Part shown: piece after piece, positions 1 to 5,712 of the stretch | How the letters are laid out: each line of letters starts with the position of its first letter | Position numbering within the stretch: the stretch's first letter is position 1 | From: a virus | Direction: 5' to 3' (one strand) | Virus record (IMG/VR): IMGVR_UViG_3300032249_000049 | Span: 1 to 23,169 of that record | Length of the DNA stretch: 23,169 bases | Notes under the pieces: model-generated | The model's database searches: none | The model's input: only the letters and a program-made list of their open reading frames with translations | Told to the model about the DNA's origin: nothing | Position numbers and translations under genes: made by a program

Positions 1-14
1 GCTTTTGGCTTGTT

Positions 15-31
15 ATTGGTCATATTGTCAT
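15..31 (-). repeat. Inverted copy of the ATGACAATATGACCAAT element
   Basis: The reverse complement of 15-31 is exactly ATGACAATATGACCAAT, the 17-bp core that occurs in direct orientation at 121-137, 192-208 and 244-260. It is the only full-length inverted copy and lies at the left edge of the window, so further copies may exist beyond it. Confidence 0.8.
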
Positions 32-106
32 TTTAATTAGAAGATATAAAGAGAATATATGTATAAATGTAAAGAATAGCTTTGCAGTGACCAGCATACG
101 AATAAA

Positions 107-137
107 ATTGCCATGACAATATGACAATATGACCAAT
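107..137 (+). repeat. Cluster of four 8/9-bp half-sites
   Basis: An inverted half-site ATTGCCAT (107-114) runs into three direct units: ATGACAAT (113-120), ATGACAAT (121-128) and ATGACCAAT (129-137). The units abut, giving an 8-bp period and an extended version of the 17-bp element seen elsewhere in the region. Confidence 0.75.
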
Positions 138-187
138 TTTTCACGCCCCGTGTATTTTGCAGAAAGCACAAAAACATGGAATTAAAA

Positions 188-265
188 CTAAATGACAATA
201 TGACCAATAAAATCTAAATGACAATATTGCCAATAAATTCTAAATGACAATATGACCAATAACTG
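188..265 (+). repeat. Three tandem 26-bp repeats (iteron-like)
   Basis: Three units of exactly 26 bp follow each other at 188-213, 214-239 and 240-265. Each begins CTAAATGACAATAT. Units 1 and 3 share their first 23 bases, while unit 2 differs mainly at ATTGCC in place of ATGACC. A 26-bp period is near 2.5 helical turns. Contiguous near-identical direct repeats of about 20 bp in non-coding AT-rich DNA are typical of iterons (replication initiator sites) or of regulator or partition sites. The assignment to one of these is inference. Confidence 0.85.
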
Positions 266-284
266 CTGCCTGGCTAAAAACTGA

Positions 285-332
285 ATGGCAATATGGCAAT
301 GTGACAATGTGATCATTCGATCAATTGATCGT
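285..332 (+). repeat. 8-bp-period array grading into evenly spaced GATC sites
   Basis: Consecutive 8-mers read ATGGCAAT (285), ATGGCAAT (293), GTGACAAT (301) and GTGATCAT (309), followed by TCGATCAA (317) and TTGATCGT (325). The last three carry GATC at 311, 319 and 327, exactly 8 bp apart. Positions 318-331 form a perfect 14-bp palindrome, CGATCAATTGATCG. The array looks like a drifted continuation of the upstream half-sites. Confidence 0.65.
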
Positions 333-354
333 ACGCTGCCAGCACAATTCTAAA

Positions 355-369
355 TGCGAATCGCTCTCA
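355..369. promoter_or_regulatory. Weak second Fur-like site
   Basis: TGCGAATCGCTCTCA matches the 7-1-7 Fur pattern TGAGAATNATTCTCA at 11 of 14 defined positions, with mismatches at positions 3, 9 and 10. It lies 19 bp upstream of the better site at 389-403 (start to start 34 bp). Paired Fur sites are common, but this one alone would not be called. Confidence 0.35.
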
Positions 370-404
370 TTCTCATTCTAAATCTAAATGATAATCATTC
401 TCAT
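365..404 (+). repeat. 6-bp microrepeat tract
   Basis: Hexamers TCTCAT (365), TCTCAT (371), TCTAAA (377) and TCTAAA (383) are contiguous, and TCTCAT recurs at 399-404. The tract overlaps the Fur-like site. CTAAATG within it also matches the start of the 26-bp repeat unit. Confidence 0.6.
389..403. promoter_or_regulatory. Fur-box-like palindrome
   Basis: TGATAATCATTCTCA matches the 7-1-7 Fur consensus TGATAATNATTATCA at 13 of 14 defined positions, and the single difference (ATTCTCA for ATTATCA) is common in natural Fur boxes. Against the classic 19-bp consensus, 384-402 agrees at 15 positions. Fur is the bacterial iron-responsive repressor. No clear promoter overlaps the site, and it lies about 185 bp upstream of the pqqA start, so the controlled transcript is uncertain. 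A repeat-derived coincidence is possible because TCTCAT is repeated nearby. Confidence 0.55.
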
Positions 405-449
405 GCAGAAAGCTGTTTGCATTTTGCTGGGGGGGGGTAGGGCCTTGGG

Positions 450-461
450 GTGACAGGTCAC
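450..461. promoter_or_regulatory. GTGAC-AG-GTCAC palindrome
   Basis: The inverted repeat GTGAC (450-454) and GTCAC (457-461) is separated by two bases, followed by another GTGAC at 463-467 and TGTCA at 474-478. This cluster of TGAC half-sites is a possible operator upstream of pqqA. No known regulator was matched. Confidence 0.35.
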
Positions 462-587
462 GGTGACGATGGTGTCAGAAGAAATTTTTTATTTTTAATG
501 AAAATCCGTATATACAATCTATATACAAAAGCAGACTATTTATACATATACACAATGACGTGTATAAATCTAACCAGGAGATACATC

Positions 588-659
588 ATGTGGACAAAAC
601 CAGCAGCAACTGAAATGCGTTTCGGCTTCGAAGTGACAATGTACGTAATGAACAAGTAA
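588..659 (+). CDS. pqqA: Coenzyme PQQ precursor peptide PqqA
   Basis: This 23-residue peptide (MWTKPAATEMRFGFEVTMYV plus MNK) is the ribosomal substrate for pyrroloquinoline quinone synthesis. The family signature is visible: an N-terminal W-x-K-P, then R-x-G-F-E-V-T-M-Y. Glu15 and Tyr19 form the E-x3-Y pair that PqqE (a radical SAM enzyme, with PqqD as peptide chaperone) cross-links and from which PQQ is built in the cytoplasm. The start at 588 is chosen because AGGAG lies at 576-580 with normal spacing; an in-frame ATG at 450 would add 46 residues of unrelated sequence. No pqqB-F genes follow: the next gene is a terminase subunit. A hairpin lies 8 bases after the stop. The gene therefore stands alone as an apparent phage moron that would depend on host PQQ enzymes. 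PQQ serves methanol and other alcohol or sugar dehydrogenases in the periplasm. The alternative is a host pqqA flanking a prophage. Confidence 0.9.
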   Translation: MWTKPAATEMRFGFEVTMYVMNK

Positions 660-666
660 TACTCAC

Positions 667-682
667 GGGGGCGAAAGCCCCC
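667..682 (+). terminator. Terminator-like hairpin after pqqA
   Basis: The perfect stem GGGGGC (667-672) and GCCCCC (677-682) is closed by a GAAA tetraloop 8 bases after the pqqA stop. It lacks a clean U-tract (ACCCCTCTT follows), so it may act as a 3' mRNA-stabilising stem or a weak terminator. It separates pqqA from the terminase genes. Confidence 0.65.
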
Positions 683-689
683 ACCCCTC

Positions 690-718
690 TTGACAATCCG
701 CAAAATTCAAACTACCAT
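690..718 (+). promoter_or_regulatory. Candidate sigma-70 promoter for the late/packaging genes
   Basis: A perfect -35 box TTGACA (690-695) is followed by a 17-bp spacer and TACCAT (713-718, four of six matches to TATAAT). Transcription would start near 724-726, essentially at the ATG (725) of the terminase small subunit. No Shine-Dalgarno sequence precedes that ATG, so a leaderless transcript is possible. TGACAAT within the -35 region also resembles the upstream half-sites. Confidence 0.5.
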
Positions 719-724
719 GCGAGC

Positions 725-1129
725 ATGACATTCCTCTCGATACCTTTTTCGCCACGCGAGTTGAAGGCAACTGAGTCTCGCTTACAGGCTATTTACGATG
801 CAGCAAAGCTTGGGTTGAAGAACGACTCTCTGGCGTTAGCTGCAGGGATGATGCCGTCCGAGTATCGGCAACTCTGCCAGGTAGACCCTGTTGCAGAGAT
901 GGCAGCACAAAAAGGTAAGGCTGATGGCGAGAAAGAGATGGCGCAACATCTAGTGGCGGCAGCCCGTGAAGGCGACGCTAAGTCAGCTCTCGCTGTGCTA
1001 CAGCATGTACACGGCTGGACAGCCAAGACTGAGATCACCGTGGATGTGTACCAGAAAATTAGTATTACTCAAGCTTTGCAAGAAGCTCAATCGCGTGTTA
1101 TTGAAGGCACCGTCGTAGACAACGAATAA
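725..1129 (+). CDS. Terminase small subunit (probable)
   Basis: This 134-residue protein lies directly before the large terminase with a one-base TAATG overlap, the usual place for the DNA-recognition subunit of the packaging motor. Residues about 25-55 contain a helix-turn-helix-like stretch (DSLALAAGMMPSEYRQLCQV). A middle helix rich in Ala, Lys and Glu ends in AVLQHVHGW at about 90-99, a segment typical of phage small terminase proteins of this size. The acidic tail (VIEGTVVDNE) may contact the large subunit. The start at 725 has no visible ribosome binding site; an ATG at 718 is followed at once by a stop. The family call rests on position, length and the helix-turn-helix impression, not on a diagnostic motif. 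Confidence 0.75.
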   Translation: MTFLSIPFSPRELKATESRLQAIYDAAKLGLKNDSLALAAGMMPSEYRQLCQVDPVAEMAAQKGKADGEKEMAQHLVAAAREGDAKSALAVLQHVHGWTAKTEITVDVYQKISITQALQEAQSRVIEGTVVDNE

Positions 1130-2655
1130 TGCAATTACCTATATATAGCTCGGATGAAGAACAGTTATTAATGTCACGTCTGTGGGACCCGCGTGTTGCG
1201 GACGACCCTGAAGCGTTCGTGCTGTTCGCGTTTCCGTGGGGGCAAGCCAACACGCCGTTAGCAAAGTTCAGGGGGCCAAGACAATGGCAACGCGACGTGC
1301 TAAGAACAATCGGCAAGCACATCAAGGATAACCGCGGTCAAGTCGACATGACAACGCTACGTGAGGCAGTCAGCTCAGGGCGGGGGATCGGTAAGTCGGC
1401 GTTAGTCAGTTGGCTAATCTTGTGGATGTTAACGACACGCATTGGTTCTAGTGTAGTGGTGTCGGCTAACAGCGAGTCGCAGTTAAGGTCCGTCACATGG
1501 GGCGAGCTGACTAAGTGGCAGGCCATGATCATCAACGCGCATTGGTGGGAGATCAGCGCAACTAAGCTCGTGCCAGCCAAGTGGGTGTGTGAGCTAGTCG
1601 AGCGCGACCTCAAGAAGGGGACGCGGTACTGGGCGGCTGAAGGTAAGCTGTGGAGTGAAGAGAACCCAGACAGCTACGCGGGTGTGCATAACCACGACGG
1701 CATGATGTTAATATTTGATGAAGCGAGTGGCATACCTGACGGCATTTGGTCCGTGGGGGCAGGCTTCTTTACGGAGAACATATTAGATCGGTACTGGTTC
1801 GCGTTCAGCAACCCGCGCCGTAACCAAGGCTACTTCTTTGAGTGTTTCAACTCTAAGCGTGACTTTTGGCATGGGAGACAAATAGATGCACGACAGGTCG
1901 AGGATACAGATAAAGCGGTTTACGAACAGATTATTGCCGAGTATGGTGAAGAGTCGTCACAGGCGCGGGTCGAGGTTTATGGTGAGTTTCCATCAGCAGG
2001 TGAAGATCAGTTTATCAGCCCGACACTCGTCGAGGACGCATTTAAACGTGAGAGATATAAGGATACGTCTGCACCTATCGTTATCGGCGTTGATCCAGCA
2101 CGCGGGGGCGCGGATAGCACGGTCATCCTTGTGCGTCAAGGGCGTGACATCATTAGCATCAAGCGGTACCAAGGCGAGGACACGATGTCTATCGTAGGGC
2201 GTGTCATCGAGGCAATAGAAGAGTTCAAGCCTGTGATGACAGTCATTGACGAAGGTGGCCTGGGGTATGGCATATTAGATCGGCTAACCGAGCAACGCTA
2301 CAAGGTCAGAGGCGTGAACTTTGGGTCACGCGCTAAGAACAGCATCATGTGGGGCAACAAGCGAGCAGAGATGTGGGGCGCCATGCGCGAGTGGCTCAAG
2401 ACAGCGAGCATACCAGAGGATAGAAAACTAAAGTCAGACCTGACAGGCCCGATGAAGAAGCCAAACAGTAGTGGTACGATCTTCTTAGAAGGTAAGAAAG
2501 AGATGAAGGCAAGAGGCATGGCAAGTCCTGATGCAGCGGATGCGCTATGCGTAACTTTTGCATTTCCCGTAGCGCATCGTGAGTATGTTGACAAAGGCAT
2601 AAAAAAGTCGTATGCTAACGGTGGCGGTATATCTAGTTCATGGATGGGAAGCTAA
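1129..2655 (+). CDS. Terminase large subunit (packaging ATPase-nuclease)
   Basis: This 508-residue protein is the motor that pumps DNA into the prohead through the portal and cuts concatemers. The ATPase half has a Walker A motif SGRGIGKS at residues 83-90 and a Walker B strand with catalytic Glu, LIFDEA, at 194-199. The RNase H-like nuclease half starts near IVIGVDPARGGADST (317-331, with Asp322). A second acidic site, VIDEGG, follows at 372-377, and PDAADAL at 467-473 supplies the final Asp residues. Length is close to P22 gp2 (499 residues). The gene is visibly more GC-rich than the downstream head genes (one 60-base line at 1201 is 62% GC), suggesting a separate origin or different codon pressure for the packaging module. 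The start overlaps the small subunit stop by one base. Confidence 0.95.
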   Translation: MQLPIYSSDEEQLLMSRLWDPRVADDPEAFVLFAFPWGQANTPLAKFRGPRQWQRDVLRTIGKHIKDNRGQVDMTTLREAVSSGRGIGKSALVSWLILWMLTTRIGSSVVVSANSESQLRSVTWGELTKWQAMIINAHWWEISATKLVPAKWVCELVERDLKKGTRYWAAEGKLWSEENPDSYAGVHNHDGMMLIFDEASGIPDGIWSVGAGFFTENILDRYWFAFSNPRRNQGYFFECFNSKRDFWHGRQIDARQVEDTDKAVYEQIIAEYGEESSQARVEVYGEFPSAGEDQFISPTLVEDAFKRERYKDTSAPIVIGVDPARGGADSTVILVRQGRDIISIKRYQGEDTMSIVGRVIEAIEEFKPVMTVIDEGGLGYGILDRLTEQRYKVRGVNFGSRAKNSIMWGNKRAEMWGAMREWLKTASIPEDRKLKSDLTGPMKKPNSSGTIFLEGKKEMKARGMASPDAADALCVTFAFPVAHREYVDKGIKKSYANGGGISSSWMGS

Positions 2656-2656
2656 A

Positions 2657-2938
2657 ATGGCAACAAAAAAAGCACATGACAAACCTATTGCGCGTACTAC
2701 TAAAGGTAAAGACGCAAACTACAAGCCTACAGAGCAAGGCGCAGGCATGACAGCTAAAGGTCGTGCAGAGTATAACGCCAAGAACAATAGTAACTTAAAA
2801 GCACCAGCACCAAACCCAAAGACAAAAGCAGACGAAGACCGTAAAGCATCGTTCTGTGCTAGAATGGGTGGCGTAGTAAAAAATGCTAAAGGTGAAGCAC
2901 CTAGAGCAAAAGCAGCACTTAAAAAATGGAAATGTTAA
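2657..2938 (+). CDS. Small basic phage protein (DUF6321-like)
   Basis: This 93-residue, lysine-rich protein starts one base after the terminase stop; GGGAAG upstream can serve as its ribosome binding site. An in-frame ATG at 2612 would lie inside the terminase gene and is less likely. The pattern KGRAEYNAKNNSNLKAPAP near residues 33-51, then KASFCARMGGVVKNAKGEA and a C-terminal AALKKWKC, is a recurring arrangement in small phage proteins between terminase and portal; I recall it as DUF6321, from memory only. The function is unknown. Its strong positive charge would suit nucleic-acid contact or a minor virion role, but this is inference. Confidence 0.7.
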   Translation: MATKKAHDKPIARTTKGKDANYKPTEQGAGMTAKGRAEYNAKNNSNLKAPAPNPKTKADEDRKASFCARMGGVVKNAKGEAPRAKAALKKWKC

Positions 2939-2948
2939 GGACATTATT

Positions 2949-3104
2949 ATGGCAGCTAAACCAGGTCTATACGCAAATATTCACGCAAAGCAAGAACGCA
3001 TTAAAGCAGGTTCAGGTGAAAAGATGAGAAAGCCTGGTGCTAAAGGCGCACCAACAGCTAAAGACTTTAAAGAGTCAGCTAAGACAGCTAAGAAAGGTAA
3101 GTAA
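2949..3104 (+). CDS. Small lysine-rich phage protein, unknown function
   Basis: This 51-residue protein begins MAAKPGLYANIHAKQERIK and contains the phrase KAGSGEKMRKPGAKGAPTAK, followed by a Lys/Ala tail. This phrase is widespread in tiny proteins beside phage portal genes, so the gene is real despite its size. The start is supported by AAGGA 8 bases upstream (2937-2941); a longer in-frame form from 2883 would overlap the previous gene. No enzymatic motif is visible. Together with its two neighbours it forms a run of three very basic small proteins before the co-chaperonin. Function is unknown. Confidence 0.7.
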   Translation: MAAKPGLYANIHAKQERIKAGSGEKMRKPGAKGAPTAKDFKESAKTAKKGK

Positions 3105-3105
3105 A

Positions 3106-3246
3106 ATGCCGTTAAAAAAATCACCAAGCAAAAGTGCGTTTCGTGAAAACGTCAAAGCAGAAATTAAAGCAGGCAAACCTATTAAGCAAAGCGTTGCTAT
3201 TGCGTACTCAGCAAAAAGAGAAGCTACTAAAAAAGGTAACAAATGA
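3106..3246 (+). CDS. Small lysine-rich phage protein, unknown function
   Basis: This 46-residue protein reads MPLKKSPSKSAFRENVKAEI, then KAGKPIKQSVAIAYSAKREA and a lysine tail. The pattern KSxxAFxxNVKxE...GKPxKQxVAIAYS is common in tiny phage proteins near portal genes. It starts one base after the previous stop; the tail of the upstream gene (AAAGG at 3093-3097) provides a ribosome binding site. It overlaps the co-chaperonin start by four bases (ATGA). No function can be assigned. The predicted pI is very high. Confidence 0.7.
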   Translation: MPLKKSPSKSAFRENVKAEIKAGKPIKQSVAIAYSAKREATKKGNK

Positions 3247-3521
3247 GACTTAAACCATTAAGCGACTGCATCGTAGTAGAGCAAGACGAAGAAGTAGTAA
3301 GCAGTATTATTTTTGTACCAGGTGCTAAGAAGTTGTTTAGCGGATACGTACGCGCAATCGGCCCAGGGAAGAAACTAGAGAATGGAAACTTATCAAATAT
3401 GGATGTTCAAGTTGGGGATCATATTATGTTTGGTGAGTACACAGGTCAAACGACGACTATCGACGGTAAAGATTACCTAATGATGCGTAACACGGAAGTG
3501 ATTGGACTGATAAATGAGTGA
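3243..3521 (+). CDS. GroES-like co-chaperonin (Cpn10)
   Basis: This 92-residue protein matches the single-domain Cpn10 fold. Opening strand MRLKPLSDCIVVEQ is followed by a mobile-loop equivalent with IIFVPG at 22-27 (the GIVLTG position of GroES), the conserved turn GYVRAIGPGKKLENG (34-48), VQVGDHIMFGEYTGQ (56-70) and the closing DYLMMRNTEVIGLI. GroES caps the GroEL folding chamber and releases folded substrate. Phages such as T4 (gp31) and several marine podoviruses carry their own version for coat protein folding. The hydrophobic IIF in the loop suggests it still engages host GroEL. It sits directly before the portal gene (8-base overlap), so it is expressed with the head proteins. Host origin is possible but not shown. 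Confidence 0.9.
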   Translation: MRLKPLSDCIVVEQDEEVVSSIIFVPGAKKLFSGYVRAIGPGKKLENGNLSNMDVQVGDHIMFGEYTGQTTTIDGKDYLMMRNTEVIGLINE

Positions 3522-5712
3522 TGAAATGGTAACCGTCGGTGTTGTCGCTAATGGCGGCAACAAGAAAAGCGATCCAAGGGATATGTTGGCTACAATGCGT
3601 AGCCGTTTTTCTATGGCGGTTTCTGCTTACTCAGAGTCAAGAGAAGATGAGCTTGACGATTTACGTTTTGAAGCGGGTTCGCCTGACAACCAATGGCAAT
3701 GGCCTGCGGATGTGTTGGCAACACGCGGTTCAGTACAAGGCCAAACGATTAATGCTAGACCTTGCTTAACAATCAACAAGTTACCGCAACACGTTCATCA
3801 AGTTACTAATGAACAACGCCAAAACCGACCTTCGGTGAAGGTAATTCCTGTGGATGATAATGCTGACGTAGAGGTCGCAGAGATATTCGAGGGCGTGATT
3901 AGGCATATTGAATATATCTCAGATGCAGATGTCGCATACGACACCGCATGTGAGAATCAGGTCACCTATGGTGAAGGTTACATCCGTGTACTAACTAAAT
4001 ATTGCGACGACAATACATTTGATCAAGACATCTACATTGGTCGCATCCGCAATTCCTTTAGCGTGTACATGGACCCTACAATCCAAGACCCAACTGGCGC
4101 TGATGCTGAATGGTGTTTTATTACAGAGGATATGACAAAAGCTGAATACGAGCGTCAATTCCCTGATGCTGCGCCAATATCATCCATTATGCAACAAGGT
4201 GTAGGCGATTCTTCACTAAGCCAATGGTTAACAGAAGATACAGTTCGTATTGCAGAGTATTTTTACATAGATCACACACCTTCTAAGCTAAATCTATACC
4301 GTGGCAACATCTCAGTAGTAGAAAATAGCCCTGAAGATAAGCAAATGAAAGAGATGGGTCAAAAACCTATCAAGTCACGTACTGCTGACGTTAAAAAAGT
4401 CAAGTGGTTAAAGACAAACGGCTTTGAAATCTTACAAGAACAAGAGTGGGCAGGTTGCTATATCCCTGTCGTGCGTGTAGTAGGTAACGAGTATGAAGTA
4501 GATGGACGATTGTACGTGTCTGGCCTTATACGTAATGCAAAAGATGCACAACGTATGTACAACTACTGGGTTTCACAAGAAGCTGAGATGTTGGCATTGG
4601 CGCCAAAAGCACCATTTATCGGTTACGGCGGTCAATTTGAAGGCTACGAGACTCAATGGAAAACTGCAAACACGACAAATTGGCCTTATTTAGAGGTTAA
4701 CCCTGACGCAACAGATGGCGCAGGTAGCGTTTTACCTTTACCGCAACGCGCGCAACCACCAATGGCATCTAGCGGTCTGTTACAAGCAAAAGCAGGTGCT
4801 TCAGACGATATTAAGTCATCTACAGGTCAATATGACTCTAGTTTAGGTGCAACGAGTAACGAACGCTCAGGAAAAGCAATTTTAGCAAGAGAAAAACAAG
4901 GCGATACGGGTACTTACCACTATATTGACAATTTAGCACGTGCTATTCGCCATATTGGGCGTCAATTAGTGGATTTAATCCCAAAAATCTACGATACAGA
5001 GCGTGTAGCACGTATTATTGGCATTGATGGCGAAGTAAAATCAGCAAAAATTAACCCTGATCAGCCTGAACCAATCAAGAAAATAGTGAACGAATCAGGC
5101 ATTGTAGTTGAAAAAATCTACAATCCTAGCGTCGGTAAGTACGACATTGCGGTGTCTACAGGCCCAAGTTACATGACAAAACGTCAAGAATCACTAGATG
5201 CGATGAGCCAACTATTGCAAGGCAACCCACAATTGTGGCAAGTGGCTGGCGATTTGTTTGTTAAGAACATGGATTGGCCTGGCGCACAAGAGATGGCTAA
5301 ACGTTTTGCTAAAACGATTGATCCTAAGTTATTAAATGACGCAGATGAGGACCCAGCATTAGCGGCAGCAAATCAACAGTTAGAAGCGATGGGTCAAGAG
5401 CTAGATCAACTACATGGCATGTTGCAAAACGTTAGCAAGTCTATGGAAGCGCAAGATTTGGCAATTAAAGAGCAAGAAGCTAACATTAAAGCTTACGATG
5501 CTGAAACTAAACGTATTAGCGCAGTCCAAGCGTCTATGTCAGCAGAACAAATACAAGACATTGTAATGGGTACCGTAAATGGCATGTTAGATAGCGGTGA
5601 TTTAGTAGGCGAAATGTCAGGCAGAGGGATGCCAAACGAAATGCCACAAGGCGAGATGCCAATGGCACCGCAAGAACAACCAATGATGCCACCTGAAGGG
5701 ATGCAACAATGA
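3514..5712 (+). CDS. Portal protein (P22-like)
   Basis: This 732-residue protein forms the dodecameric portal vertex that nucleates head assembly, docks terminase and joins the tail. It is close in length to P22 gp1 (725). The N-terminal segment with SRFSMAVSAYSESREDELDD, then GSPDNQWQWP and ARPCLTINKLPQHVHQVTNE within the first 110 residues is typical of the P22 portal family. The stem/wing region continues through VTYGEGYIRV and SSTGQYDSSLGATSNERSGK near residue 440. The C-terminus (about 620-690) is a coiled-coil, glutamine-rich helix like the P22 portal barrel, and ends in a methionine/proline-rich tail (GEMPMAPQEQPMMPPEGMQQ). The gene overlaps the co-chaperonin and the next gene, indicating translational coupling. 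Confidence 0.95.
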   Translation: MSDEMVTVGVVANGGNKKSDPRDMLATMRSRFSMAVSAYSESREDELDDLRFEAGSPDNQWQWPADVLATRGSVQGQTINARPCLTINKLPQHVHQVTNEQRQNRPSVKVIPVDDNADVEVAEIFEGVIRHIEYISDADVAYDTACENQVTYGEGYIRVLTKYCDDNTFDQDIYIGRIRNSFSVYMDPTIQDPTGADAEWCFITEDMTKAEYERQFPDAAPISSIMQQGVGDSSLSQWLTEDTVRIAEYFYIDHTPSKLNLYRGNISVVENSPEDKQMKEMGQKPIKSRTADVKKVKWLKTNGFEILQEQEWAGCYIPVVRVVGNEYEVDGRLYVSGLIRNAKDAQRMYNYWVSQEAEMLALAPKAPFIGYGGQFEGYETQWKTANTTNWPYLEVNPDATDGAGSVLPLPQRAQPPMASSGLLQAKAGASDDIKSSTGQYDSSLGATSNERSGKAILAREKQGDTGTYHYIDNLARAIRHIGRQLVDLIPKIYDTERVARIIGIDGEVKSAKINPDQPEPIKKIVNESGIVVEKIYNPSVGKYDIAVSTGPSYMTKRQESLDAMSQLLQGNPQLWQVAGDLFVKNMDWPGAQEMAKRFAKTIDPKLLNDADEDPALAAANQQLEAMGQELDQLHGMLQNVSKSMEAQDLAIKEQEANIKAYDAETKRISAVQASMSAEQIQDIVMGTVNGMLDSGDLVGEMSGRGMPNEMPQGEMPMAPQEQPMMPPEGMQQ

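Larger units (their letters stand above)
1..587. other. Non-coding, repeat-rich control region
   Basis: No credible gene was found in these 587 bases on either strand. The stretch is AT-rich and filled with short repeated elements: ATGACAAT/ATGACCAAT units in tandem and inverted copies, a 6-bp TCTCAT/TCTAAA microrepeat, a Fur-like palindrome, a 14-bp palindrome at 318-331, a run of nine G at 429-437 and a TATATACAA repeat (509-517 and 520-528, 11-bp period). It lies directly before the cargo gene pqqA and the terminase genes. Candidate roles are replication origin, packaging site or regulator-binding region; the sequence alone does not choose between them. Confidence 0.7.

Noticed and set aside
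1-23. Possible minus-strand gene starting at the ATG complementary to 21-23 (MTNNKPK)
   Set aside because: Only seven codons are visible, no ribosome binding site precedes it, and the ATGACCAAT start is part of the repeated element that also occurs where no frame is open.
188-265. CRISPR array
   Set aside because: The repeats are directly contiguous with no unique spacers and no cas genes are present.
429-437. Run of nine G as a phase-variation tract
   Set aside because: It is not in or immediately before a coding start and could also be a sequencing artefact.
450-587. 46-residue N-terminal extension of pqqA from an in-frame ATG
   Set aside because: The extension has no family similarity, while the ATG at 588 has AGGAG at proper distance and gives a full-length canonical PqqA.
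633-642. Repeat half-site GTGACAATGT inside pqqA, identical to 301-310
   Set aside because: It encodes the conserved V-T-M-Y of PqqA, so coincidence is sufficient.
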